A program made the position numbers and the translations under genes. This document shows positions 18,154 through 26,727 of a stretch of DNA of 64,000 nucleotides, piece by piece. The stretch comes from Nematocida homosporus. Its lineage: Eukaryota; Microsporidia. The DNA lies in the NCBI RefSeq assembly GCF_024244095.1, contig NW_026250688.1, positions 186,001 through 250,000 of the forward strand, in the 5' to 3' direction. How positions within the stretch are numbered: the stretch's first letter is position 1; each line of letters starts with the position of its first letter. The notes under the pieces are model-generated. The model was given only the letters and a program-made list of their open reading frames with translations. It did not search any database and was not told the DNA's origin.

Positions 18154-20349
18154 ATGCAGAAGAAGATTGAGATAAGTATTGGGTTATTTGACCAGTTTAT
18201 AGGTGATTGGCGAGTGTTTATGGAGCGGGAGAAGGAAGAGTTTATTAGGAAGTTAGGTACTGAAGGTTTAGATGGAGTGAAATGGGCTAGTTTTGGGGAA
18301 GAAAAGGCAAAAGATACTTTAAGTCGTAACAATGGTTGGGAATTCAGTCCGGATTCAGTCGAGAGTGAAGGAGTGATTAGGACAAAGGAAGTATCATTTA
18401 AGTGTGATAATAGTGAAGAGAAGAAAGGTGTATTAAATAAGACTAGTAAGGCTATTAGAGTAGGTAGAGTGAAGGCTAAAGTTAGTTTAAATGAAGTTGG
18501 TTTGGGTGGTGTTGGTTTGGGTGGTGTAAGTAGTGTTAGTACTGGTTTGGGTGAAGTAAGTGGTGGTACTAGTAATGTTGGTTTGGGTGGTAGTGAAGTA
18601 GGTAGTGGTAAAGTAAGTGGTACTAGTAATGTTAGTACTGGTTTAAGTGGTGTAAGTGTAAGTGGTAATGTTAGTAATGAAGTAAGTAAAGTAGGTGGTA
18701 GGAAGGACAAGGAAGAAGGAGAAGAGGAGAAGAAGCGGGTTAAGGTAGATAAGAAGTTAGTAGATAAGAAGTTAGTAGATAAGGAGTTAGTAGGTAGTGA
18801 GAAGAAGGTAAAGGAAGCTAGAGAAGTGAAACTGCTGAAGGAAGAAGTAAAGGAGAAGATAATGAAAGAGAAAGAGAAGAAGAAGAAAGAGAAGGATACT
18901 CAGAATCAGAATCAGAAGATAGCAAAAGAGAAACAAAGACAAGCTGAGAAAGAAAGGAAGCAATTGGATAGAGAAAGATTAGATAGAGAAAAGAAGAAGA
19001 TAGTAGTGGAAGAGAAAGAGAAAGAGAAAGATAAAGTTGAGAATGCAAAGCCAATCTCTTTAGTAGCAGCTTTTGAAGCTCAGTTGCGGAATTATCAGAT
19101 GCAGATAAATGGTGAAACTAGTTTGATTGTGAGTTCTAATAAGTCTTTGATCTTAGAACCAATTACTGATAGTAACTTGCCTGGTAATACACCAATACAT
19201 CAAACAGATACTCAAATTAACCCCATACTAACTACTACCTCAACTCAACTGGATACACTACAGACTAATACTGCCTTAAACTTAGTTACAACTGAGACAC
19301 CAGTAATACCTTTATCTTTACCTTTACCAGAACCTACTCCTACTCTTAGCCACCTCTCTAACCCAAACCCTCTTCAGACTATTAATATGACCCAAACTTT
19401 GAGTAGTGCCCAAACACTTAGTAATTCTTCCTCTTCGGCTACTGAGCCTCCTTTAGTTACGCCGCAGAAGTCACTTGTTAGACCGGATACTAAAGAATCA
19501 ACTACAACTCAACGGAATGAAAAAGACTCTACCGGTACAGTCCATGAACTGGATAAAACAAGTAAGAGTAGCCATCTATCCGTCTGCCAGCCCATTGAAG
19601 AGAGTAAACTTGAATCAGATACACGTACTCAGCGTAGCTTTGAAAGAATACTTCCACCTAAGGAAGATCTAGATAAAGTTATGCACCGACTTGCTCCGTA
19701 TCTAGAAGAGGCGACTGAACCATCTCCTACTCCTACTATTCAAACTAGGCCACCAACTAAACCTACTGCTGCTCCCCTAATTAACTCCATTCCCAAGCAG
19801 AACCCAACTATACCGACCAGTACAAGTACAACTGCAACTAGTACAACTAGTACAACTACTAATACAACTAAACCTATTAACAAGAAGATCGACCGGCCTA
19901 ATCAGTCCTTTGCTGGACTTAAACCGGCCGAACTAAAGGAGAAGAGTGCCGAGCTAAACCTTCTACTTAAAAGTCTTAAGGCCAAAGCCGCCCCAGTACA
20001 ACCCAATCCACCCCAGCCTAAACCAACTCCACTCAACTCAACTCAACCTAACGTAGCACCAACTCCGCCCAATTTGATTCTAACTCCTATCAAACAAAGA
20101 CCTATTGAGCATAAAGAATTCTCACCAGTAATGGAGTCAAGTGATGAAGAAGGCCGTGATCCTAAATTCTCCAAGCAAAAGTGGGTTGACAGTCCTTCTC
20201 TGCCCAGAAGAATCCTCTTACAAGACGAAAACCAAGCCACCAAGATCTTCGGCCCTTCTGTACATACAAAGGTCAATCTCAAAGAAATGTTCCATGGTAT
20301 GACTAATCTCCCACCTGACAGTCCCCAGCGATTCCCCGGTCATAAATAA
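18154..20349 (+). CDS. INCENP/Sli15-like chromosomal passenger subunit
   Basis: INCENP scaffolds the chromosomal passenger complex and activates Aurora B through its C-terminal IN-box. The 731-residue product has the INCENP layout. First comes a helical N-terminus (possible survivin/borealin-binding end), then a Gly/Ser/Val repeat region (about 110-185). A long Lys/Glu/Arg run (about 190-300) looks like a single alpha helix, and a Thr/Pro-rich disordered linker follows. The C-terminus holds QKWVDSPSLPRRILLQ, ATKIFGPS and VNLKEMF, matching the IN-box pattern W-x-x-S-P-x-L...Q...IFG...L-E/K-x-x-F. The Thr-Ser-Ser phosphosite usually found after the IN-box is not seen; the protein ends soon after in DSPQRFPGHK. 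The frame opens with TTG at 18148; ATG 18154 is used. The identification rests on the IN-box plus architecture. Confidence 0.68.
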   Translation: MQKKIEISIGLFDQFIGDWRVFMEREKEEFIRKLGTEGLDGVKWASFGEEKAKDTLSRNNGWEFSPDSVESEGVIRTKEVSFKCDNSEEKKGVLNKTSKAIRVGRVKAKVSLNEVGLGGVGLGGVSSVSTGLGEVSGGTSNVGLGGSEVGSGKVSGTSNVSTGLSGVSVSGNVSNEVSKVGGRKDKEEGEEEKKRVKVDKKLVDKKLVDKELVGSEKKVKEAREVKLLKEEVKEKIMKEKEKKKKEKDTQNQNQKIAKEKQRQAEKERKQLDRERLDREKKKIVVEEKEKEKDKVENAKPISLVAAFEAQLRNYQMQINGETSLIVSSNKSLILEPITDSNLPGNTPIHQTDTQINPILTTTSTQLDTLQTNTALNLVTTETPVIPLSLPLPEPTPTLSHLSNPNPLQTINMTQTLSSAQTLSNSSSSATEPPLVTPQKSLVRPDTKESTTTQRNEKDSTGTVHELDKTSKSSHLSVCQPIEESKLESDTRTQRSFERILPPKEDLDKVMHRLAPYLEEATEPSPTPTIQTRPPTKPTAAPLINSIPKQNPTIPTSTSTTATSTTSTTTNTTKPINKKIDRPNQSFAGLKPAELKEKSAELNLLLKSLKAKAAPVQPNPPQPKPTPLNSTQPNVAPTPPNLILTPIKQRPIEHKEFSPVMESSDEEGRDPKFSKQKWVDSPSLPRRILLQDENQATKIFGPSVHTKVNLKEMFHGMTNLPPDSPQRFPGHK

Positions 20350-20559
20350 GTCCATGCTATTGAGTAGAGTATAGAGTATGTTGTGCTATACCCCAAGTGC
20401 CAGCCAAATGATGTTAATTAGGATCAGTTTAGTATTAATTGGTGATAAGTAGTGAAGAGACATTCAACAAGTCAAGTTAAATAAACAAAAGTAAACTCCA
20501 ACCTATTTTCCAAATTACTAGCTTTGGTTTCATTTTATTCAAGGAATGTAAGACACATA

Positions 20560-20790
20560 ATAAGTTAACTTGGGTTAGTATTAACTTAAGGTAAAGTAAA
20601 GTAAAGATAAAGTAAAGATAAAGTAAAGTAAAGTAAGATAAGATAAGATTAACTTAAGATAAGATTAACATAACATAACATTAACTTAACTCAACTTAAC
20701 TTAACTCAAGATAAGATAAAAAGGATAAGAGTAACATAACATAACACAACATAACACAACCCAACCCACCACAATACTAACTTAACTTAA
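20560..20790. repeat. Low-complexity AAGTAAAGAT / AACTTAACT tract
   Basis: Short words (AAGTAAAGATAAAGT, then AACATAACATT, TTAACTTAACTC, AACACAACAT) repeat irregularly, first G/A/T-only and then C/A/T-only. This lies in the 1.1-kb gene-free stretch 20350-21483. Confidence 0.6.
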
Positions 20791-21153
20791 CTTACTTCTA
20801 GTATAGTAATCATGACCAGAAATCTAATCAATCATTCTAGTAGTATGGATAAAGACCATTTGTAAACGAAGTGGAGGAGGGTTTATTCAGTTGAACTTGT
20901 AGTGGGTTGGACTTTATAACTTATGGTTTCATTGTGGCACGTTCTTTTGGGATACTTTGGGAATTTGGGTGATATTTATGGTTTGGAGTTGTGATATTAA
21001 ATTCAAAAACATCACTACCTATCTCTACGCTTAAAGCTATGCTAATAAATTGTAAAACTGATTGCTGTTGTAGTTAAGTTGCTTTCAGATAGAGACTGGT
21101 ACGAGTACCATAGTAGTAAGTTGTAATGCCCATGGGATGGATAACATCCATTG

Positions 21154-21375
21154 ACCAATACATACTCCATTAAAGACATTCCTTGATACGAACACCGGTA
21201 CCTTTTATTAGATAAATGTGGCTCTGAGTGAGAGGATGACGTCATATCGAAATGTAGATCGTAGATATGCAAAACCAATTTGGTTATAAGCCCCTGATTC
21301 TATTAAAGTTACGGGAACTAGTAATATTAATAGATGGCTTCTAGTGAGTAGCTTGCCAGTGATCAGGTTGATCGT
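21154..21375 (+). repeat. Dispersed element T, copy 1, upstream of a multi-pass family gene
   Basis: About 220 bp align with 60485-60701 in the same orientation. Shared blocks include ACCAATACATACTCYATTAAAGACA, CCTTGA, GAGTGAG, TAGATATRCAAAAC, TATTAAARTTACG and GATCAGGTTGATCGT. Each copy lies a short distance (108 and 205 bp) upstream of a gene of the same membrane family (21484 and 60907), in the same sense. Confidence 0.65.
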
Positions 21376-21483
21376 TGTGAGAAATGAGTAGTGGTCGTAT
21401 GACAGCACTACAGTAACAATTATTGATTTCTTAGATTGATGGTTTGTGGTGAAATTATAAATATAGCCTAATTTCTAACAAAA

Positions 21484-22323
21484 ATGAACAAATTACATAA
21501 AGATATAGATAATTCTTCAACCGAAGAACAACCTTCTAGTTTATTGGATATTGCCAGGCCAAGAGAGAACATACGCATAATCCCAGATGTGGTTGTCCTA
21601 ATAGAAACAGAATATTATCCTAGATACCATTACTACACGAACAATAACCCTATCTACACTATTAGTGACTCGCCAATGGAAGAGTACGTTAAAATCAGCA
21701 ATATACAAGACTGGAAACTTAGACAGGCTTTGCCATTAAGACTAGCAACTGTTTTTAACTACCTGGTTCTTGAATTCTCTAACGATATGTTTAAAAGAGC
21801 ATTGAACCGCACATTTCCCTTGATAGAGAACACGATATGGGGGTTGCTGTTGGCTTTGGGCATTTTGATACCACTTTTAATCCTTAATATACTAATCATA
21901 GTCTGGGGCATCAAGGCTTACTTGGCTCGTTACCGGTTGAACCGCAAAGCAGGGTTTTCTTGGCCTATGTGGCAGGCTATTTGGTATTATATCAGACGGT
22001 TCATCAAATGTTTCATCGCCGACTGTGTTACTGTGGCCATTATTTCTCGAATAGATACTTATTCTTATTTGAATTACACGCTTTTTGCTTCTTTGATCGG
22101 CTTACTTATCGTTGCAATGACAGGCTACCGTATTTTGTGTCTTGACAGGGATAAGAAAGAGGATGCTCTAGCCCATAAATTAACCACACACCGCACAGCA
22201 GGGTACCGTATTAACAGCCGCATATACTGGATCAATGTCATCCATGGTGGTGTGATTGCTCTTTTTGGCGTATCTAGTCTATGCGTGCATTGGACAACAA
22301 GTAGTGAGCAACCGGGACAATGA
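21484..22323 (+). CDS. Multi-pass membrane protein, EYVKIS/KRxxGY family member 1
   Basis: A 279-residue protein of unknown function. The N-terminus is polar (about 1-65). The motif EEYVKISNIQDWKLR (66-80) with PLRLATVF follows. Four hydrophobic helices come next: about 115-140, 172-190, 200-218 and the C-terminal helix INVIHGGVIALFGVSSL after HRTAGYRINSRIYW. The motif GEYVKISNLEDWKLR and the C-terminal R-A-G-F-x-x-x-x-R-I-Y block recur in the protein at 62085-63011, and the C-terminal block also in 60907-61692. No enzyme or transporter family is recognised. The GTGAAATTATAAATAT sequence about 20 bp before the ATG is also present before the 62085-63011 gene. It is probably lineage-specific, with the cytosolic N-terminus carrying the conserved motif. 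Confidence 0.7.
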   Translation: MNKLHKDIDNSSTEEQPSSLLDIARPRENIRIIPDVVVLIETEYYPRYHYYTNNNPIYTISDSPMEEYVKISNIQDWKLRQALPLRLATVFNYLVLEFSNDMFKRALNRTFPLIENTIWGLLLALGILIPLLILNILIIVWGIKAYLARYRLNRKAGFSWPMWQAIWYYIRRFIKCFIADCVTVAIISRIDTYSYLNYTLFASLIGLLIVAMTGYRILCLDRDKKEDALAHKLTTHRTAGYRINSRIYWINVIHGGVIALFGVSSLCVHWTTSSEQPGQ

Positions 22324-22409
22324 TTAGATCGTTTGGACCAAATAAACCTAAGATCTTTACATACACCGCACAAAATAAGATAAGATAACAAACTATAAGA
22401 TAAAACAAT

Positions 22410-22730
22410 TTATGGATCCTTTTCCGATTCAGTAGCTGTTAAAGAGCGATAAAGAAGAGTTTTGCGAACTGAGTCCTCTAACTGGTTCATTTGCACATCT
22501 TGTTCTTTGATCCAGATATGGTGAATAGCCGATCCACGTAGGAAGATGTTCTGAGTATTAGTAAAGGGAATAAAAATCGTATCGGGATTCTCTTCGATAA
22601 TTAACTGAGAAAGCTTAATGTTTGAAAATGTATCAATATCTATAAGAATACCCGATAAGACAATGTTGTTTTTAAGAGTCACACGAATTCTCTTATTGGT
22701 TAACGATCTAAACATTGCATGAAGTGGCAT
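22410..22730 (-). CDS. LSM2: LSm2, Sm-like protein
   Basis: A 106-residue protein with the two-part Sm fold. Sm1 is FRSLTNKRIRVTLKNNIVLSG...DIDTFSNIKLSQ and Sm2 is IFLRGSAIHHIWI. The N-terminal F-x-S-L-x-x-K and the V-x-L-K-N-x-x-x-x-x-G pattern, together with FIRG-like IFLRGS, are characteristic of LSm2 rather than the other LSm subunits. LSm2 is in both the nuclear LSm2-8 ring (U6 snRNA) and the cytoplasmic LSm1-7 ring (mRNA decay). The ATG lies 20 bp from the divergent pyruvate kinase ATG. Confidence 0.85.
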   Translation of the reverse strand: MPLHAMFRSLTNKRIRVTLKNNIVLSGILIDIDTFSNIKLSQLIIEENPDTIFIPFTNTQNIFLRGSAIHHIWIKEQDVQMNQLEDSVRKTLLYRSLTATESEKDP

Positions 22731-22750
22731 CCCAAAAACAAATTTGCAGA
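22731..22750. promoter_or_regulatory. 20-bp divergent promoter with AAATTT palindrome
   Basis: The entire gap between the LSm2 and pyruvate kinase start codons is 20 bp and contains the self-complementary AAATTT (22740-22745). It therefore reads as the same box for both genes, 5 and 9 nt from the respective ATGs. Confidence 0.5.
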
Positions 22751-24013
22751 ATGGCTTGTTTAAAGGCGACTCCTACTAAGATTATCTGTACTTTAGGACC
22801 TAAAAGTGATAGTGAAGAAACTATTAAGGAGCTAGTTACTCAGGGGATGGATATTGCGCGTGTAAACTTTAGTCATGGTGATTTGGACTATCATCAGCGT
22901 ATTTTTGCTATCTTAAATCGAATTCGGAATGACCCGCAGTATGCTACTCTAGCCGTAGCCGTTGATACAAAAGGTCCAGAGATCAGAACGGGTATGTTTG
23001 TGAGTGGAAAGGCTACTATCCAGCAAGGCAGCTGCGTACGACTTAGTACAGAGACAAAGTATCAGGATTGTGGCACAGCTGAGGTTTTCTACATTGACCA
23101 TCAGGGTATCTTTAAGGACTTAGCAGCTATGCCGGCAAAGAGTATCTTTATCGATGATGGGAAGCTAGAGCTAGTAATTGAGTCAATTAATGCGGAGCAA
23201 CAGGAAATTGTAACTCGGGCGGCTAATAGTTATGAGATATCGTCACGTAAAGGAGTGAACATTCCTGGGACTGATATTTCCTTGCCTAACCTGACTGACA
23301 AAGACCGACAGGACATTCAGTTTGGGATTGATAATGGCGCTGATTTTATCTTTGCCTCGTTTGTACGGACGAAGGAATGTTTGGCTGAGATTCGAGCACT
23401 GGCTAATTCCGATCAAATCAAAATTATCGCCAAAATAGAAAGTGAAGAAGGAATTAAGAACTTAAAGGAGATAGTCGAGGCTTCCGATGGGATTATGATT
23501 GCACGAGGTGATCTAGGGATAGAAGTGCCGTACAGCCGGCTTTTTGCCCTTCAGTGCAGTATTTCCCAGCTCTGTCGGGAGTTAAACAAACCGTTCATTG
23601 TAGCCACACAAATGCTAGAAAGCACGACTCAATCCCTTCGGCCAACTCGAGCGGAAATCACCGATGTTGGCTTTGCTACGGCTACAGGAGCAGCATGTGT
23701 TATGCTTAGTGGTGAAACAGCAGCCGGGATTTGCCCGCCTAATAGTGTCAAGATCATGAAAAACATCCTAGTGGCCACTGCTGAAGATCTCTTAAAGACC
23801 AACTCGACCAGTCCAATCTTTCCCATTCCAAATAGTCAACCCGAAATCACTATGGTTAGTTCCAATAATCTTAAATTCCTTCGGCACACCCAATTGTTCT
23901 ACGCTCAAGTTCCAGTCTACTCATCTAAAGAAAGTCCGACAGCTACTCCCACTGTTCCACAGGGATATGCCCAACAACTTAAGCAAGACTCTGCTAACAA
24001 ACCCCAGCTTTAG
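22751..24013 (+). CDS. Pyruvate kinase with shortened C-terminal domain
   Basis: Converts phosphoenolpyruvate and ADP to pyruvate and ATP. Seen in order: TKIICTLGPKSDSEE; the N-F-S-H-G motif (ARVNFSHGD); DTKGPEIRTG; the KGVNIPGTDISLPNLTDKD segment; the catalytic Lys/Glu motif KIIAKIESEEGI; ARGDLGIEVP; and the RPTRAEITDVGFA and VMLSGETAAG signatures. The product is 420 residues, against about 470-530 in most species. After SGETAAG only about 85 residues remain, and they end in a Ser/Thr/Pro/Gln tail, so the usual C-terminal (effector-binding) domain is largely missing. No C-domain continues in another frame before the next gene at 24134. ATG 22751 is used; the upstream extension begins at TTG. 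Confidence 0.9.
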   Translation: MACLKATPTKIICTLGPKSDSEETIKELVTQGMDIARVNFSHGDLDYHQRIFAILNRIRNDPQYATLAVAVDTKGPEIRTGMFVSGKATIQQGSCVRLSTETKYQDCGTAEVFYIDHQGIFKDLAAMPAKSIFIDDGKLELVIESINAEQQEIVTRAANSYEISSRKGVNIPGTDISLPNLTDKDRQDIQFGIDNGADFIFASFVRTKECLAEIRALANSDQIKIIAKIESEEGIKNLKEIVEASDGIMIARGDLGIEVPYSRLFALQCSISQLCRELNKPFIVATQMLESTTQSLRPTRAEITDVGFATATGAACVMLSGETAAGICPPNSVKIMKNILVATAEDLLKTNSTSPIFPIPNSQPEITMVSSNNLKFLRHTQLFYAQVPVYSSKESPTATPTVPQGYAQQLKQDSANKPQL

Positions 24014-24133
24014 GTAAGGCGCCACCAAGCAGACCAACTAATAAAAGACTTATCGGCCAATCCAATATCATGCACTAATCTAGATCTACACTATCCACCA
24101 ATTTTAATGAAACCCCAAACTTGAACTAAGTCG

Positions 24134-25129
24134 ATGCAAGAGAAACGAGAGAAGAAAGCACGAGGAATAGCCAGAAAGGCTATTCTCAGAACAGCTCGAC
24201 TACTTGGGTGCAACGAAAAGGATCTAACGGCCGAAAAAGAAGCACTAGGGTACACCAATGCCGTCTTCAAAGTCACCAAAGGCACTCAGCGTTATCTCTA
24301 CAAAGAGTATAGCCAGAAAGATCACCAGGAAAACACCGAACTCGAGTGGCAGAAGTTCTTTCAATTTCCGCCTATTCTCTTTGTTTCCCCCGAATACCGG
24401 ATTGACGAGTACATTGAGCATTTTAATATGAGCCGTAAAATGGTTAGAGATAAGGACGTTCTAATCAAACTGGCCAAAGAGATAGGAAGGTTTCACAAGA
24501 CAGTACCACCAGAGCAAATGGCCGAGCCCTTTCTAGATTTAATAAAGAAGACCCGCGAGCGAGTCAGTAAGCGGCTGAGGAGTGATCGCTTTGTCGATAT
24601 TTGCCAGAAGATAGAAGGCAAAATTCAGAGCCTATTAGATAGCAGTTTATTTTTCAATCGGCCGTGTTTATGCCATAATGATATCCAATTTGGCAATATT
24701 TTGGTTCTACCCGATAAGACTCTTAAACTGATTGATTTTGAGCACGTAGCTCTAAACTATCCAACGGTTGAGATCGCCAATTTATTCAATGAAATGAACA
24801 CTAATTACCAAAGAAAAGGGGCGCCAGTCTCGACTAAGTCACTACTTTCGCCCGAGCTCGAGCGTTTGTTTATCTCAGAGTATTTGAAAGAAGTAAAGGC
24901 CAAGTGTTCAGTTGATGATTTTCTGAGCGAAGTGGAGAGGATGAAATGCATTCCACAATACTATTGGATTCTTTGGGCGATAAACGAGTATTTAGGGAGG
25001 AGTAATTCTAAGGGAAGTTTTGACTACTTCACATTTATGTCCCACCGACTCGACTTGTTGCATAAACACAAACTAATCACTATAACCAGTAGCAAGGAGA
25101 TTAAAAAGGCAGTATTATACAGTCTTTGA
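24134..25129 (+). CDS. Choline/ethanolamine kinase
   Basis: Phosphorylates choline or ethanolamine, the first step of the Kennedy pathway to phosphatidylcholine/ethanolamine. The 331-residue product has the aminoglycoside-kinase-like core: a nucleotide-binding lobe with YTNAVFKVT and YLYKEYS, the Brenner motif CHNDIQFGNIL (catalytic Asp), and the choline kinase motif LIDFEHVALNYPTVEIANLFNE, in which IDFE holds the metal-binding Asp. The C-terminal WILWAINEYLGR helix corresponds to the family W-x-x-W-x-x-x-Q motif. Choline versus ethanolamine specificity is not decided. It complements the MBOAT acyltransferase at 51.7 kb in phospholipid metabolism. It starts 120 bp after pyruvate kinase on the same strand. 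Confidence 0.85.
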   Translation: MQEKREKKARGIARKAILRTARLLGCNEKDLTAEKEALGYTNAVFKVTKGTQRYLYKEYSQKDHQENTELEWQKFFQFPPILFVSPEYRIDEYIEHFNMSRKMVRDKDVLIKLAKEIGRFHKTVPPEQMAEPFLDLIKKTRERVSKRLRSDRFVDICQKIEGKIQSLLDSSLFFNRPCLCHNDIQFGNILVLPDKTLKLIDFEHVALNYPTVEIANLFNEMNTNYQRKGAPVSTKSLLSPELERLFISEYLKEVKAKCSVDDFLSEVERMKCIPQYYWILWAINEYLGRSNSKGSFDYFTFMSHRLDLLHKHKLITITSSKEIKKAVLYSL

Positions 25130-25153
25130 GATAGACCAGTAGTGGGTGCGTAT

Positions 25154-25260
25154 GAGTATGGATTAGTATTGAATTGAGTATGGGATTAGTATTGAGTTGA
25201 GTATGGGATTAGTATTGAATTGAGTCTGGGATTAGTATTGAATTGAGTATGGAGTTAGTG
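25154..25260. repeat. Five tandem copies of a 23-bp unit
   Basis: GAGTATGGGATTAGTATTGAATT-type units begin at 25154, 25176, 25199, 25222 and 25245. They follow the choline kinase stop codon and contain almost no C. Confidence 0.8.
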
Positions 25261-25336
25261 ATAGATAAACATGGCATGATCACAGCAGTATATTAAAAGA
25301 GAAATCTATATGGCATTAATAAAGAGATATTTGGTT

Positions 25337-26725
25337 CTAGTATTTGATTGTGGGCAAACATGCACTGCTAATCGTGGAGTCAATTAAAGCAGCAATTTGC
25401 ATGTGTGTCTGAGACCAAGGTTGTGGCGAGCTGATAATGTACTGCCGAACGAACCATACAGTAATTGGACAGATGGGCCGAAAACTATCCGGGCAAATAA
25501 GTTTCTTACCGATTATCTCGTGAATATCAGACTCCGCCTGCTCCAGAGAATGGATGGTGAACAATAGCACCCGGTGAATGGTTAATTCAACAGCGATAAA
25601 TTGGCGAAGGATCTTGAACCAAACAAGAACGTCAATGACAGCCAAATTGGCCTTTAGATAAAAAACAGATCTAGACGCTGGCCTGTGATGGGAAGGCAGT
25701 GCTAATCCTTCAAGTTTAAAGAAGGCTAATGGCCGGTCAACTGTACACAAGAAAGACAAGTCAAGTCTTTGCAGATGAGGAGCATTACACAAGGAAAACT
25801 TAGACAGATCGGTCCAGACATACGAACTAAGTATGTCTATGGATTCAATATAGCTTTCAACAATATGCAGCTCTGTTATTTCTGAAACTGCCAGATAGGT
25901 AAAGCACGAGATAATACTACAAAACAACCATTGAGATACTCCGTAAAAATGAATCTTCTTAGGCCTAAAAGTAGCCATTCTACATATCTTTGTCACCAAT
26001 TCATCCTTTTTGTATGGATCAAACAGTAGACCCGTGTCAATGAAGACTACTCCATTGAAATCAAACACAATACTATCAACTCTACGAATCAAAGAAATAA
26101 TATAAAGCAAATACCAAGCTTGGCAGTACAAAGGAGGATTAGCAGGGGCGTTTTCATGACGTCTAAATATTATCTGCCGACAATAAAGATAATCAACATT
26201 AGATAGTAAGATTGCTTTTTCTTTAAGTCTGCTCAAGTAGATAATTGTAGTTACATTCCGATTAGAAAGATAGAAATTGATTTTATGGATACTAGCAGGA
26301 CTTAAATCATTGATTATCTTGACACGTTCATTCACGAAAAAAGCTATCTCTTTCTCATCAGTATTTACAGTACAAGCCATAGCATTATCAGCGGTAAAGA
26401 TAGAATCAACATATCTTTTAAGATCTAGCAAGACCTCTTTACCCATAATATCATTGTTTTTTACTGCCGTATTCAAACTATCAACATAATCCGGTAGTTG
26501 ATCTTTTCTTTGATCGGGTTGATTGTTGTTAGATTTTTGTTTATCATTGTGGTGATCATGCCGCCGATTAGACCGAGTTGAATTCCGGCCATCACAAACC
26601 AATCTTACATCCCTTAAGATATGCCCAGATCGTTTAACCAAATGACTAAAAATCAAAACGGTCAGAAACCCAAAAGGAAAGAGACAAAGGATCAGGATTT
26701 GGTCTTTTCTCCACCTGGAAACCAT
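25337..26725 (-). CDS. Membrane-anchored LRR-like protein, unknown
   Basis: A 462-residue product. A short basic N-terminus (MVSRWRKDQ) precedes a hydrophobic signal-anchor (ILILCLFPFGFLTVLIFSHLV, about 10-30). A polar Asn/Gln/His-rich stretch (55-75) follows, then a long Leu/Ile/Phe-rich region with LRR-like strands: EITELHIVESYIESIDIL, LSKFSLCNAPHLQRLDLSF and LEGLALP. The repeats are too irregular for a confident LRR assignment. The topology suggests a type II protein exposing the LRR-like region to the ER lumen or cell surface. It resembles in plan the proteins at 41137 and 45370. I recognise no orthologue or function. Confidence 0.65.
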   Translation of the reverse strand: MVSRWRKDQILILCLFPFGFLTVLIFSHLVKRSGHILRDVRLVCDGRNSTRSNRRHDHHNDKQKSNNNQPDQRKDQLPDYVDSLNTAVKNNDIMGKEVLLDLKRYVDSIFTADNAMACTVNTDEKEIAFFVNERVKIINDLSPASIHKINFYLSNRNVTTIIYLSRLKEKAILLSNVDYLYCRQIIFRRHENAPANPPLYCQAWYLLYIISLIRRVDSIVFDFNGVVFIDTGLLFDPYKKDELVTKICRMATFRPKKIHFYGVSQWLFCSIISCFTYLAVSEITELHIVESYIESIDILSSYVWTDLSKFSLCNAPHLQRLDLSFLCTVDRPLAFFKLEGLALPSHHRPASRSVFYLKANLAVIDVLVWFKILRQFIAVELTIHRVLLFTIHSLEQAESDIHEIIGKKLICPDSFRPICPITVWFVRQYIISSPQPWSQTHMQIAALIDSTISSACLPTIKY

Positions 26726-26727
26726 GT

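Noticed and set aside
18141..18710. Leu/Pro/Thr-rich open frame on the minus strand
   Set aside because: It is the antisense of the Gly/Ser/Val repeat and N-terminus of the INCENP-like gene; the composition mirrors the repeat.
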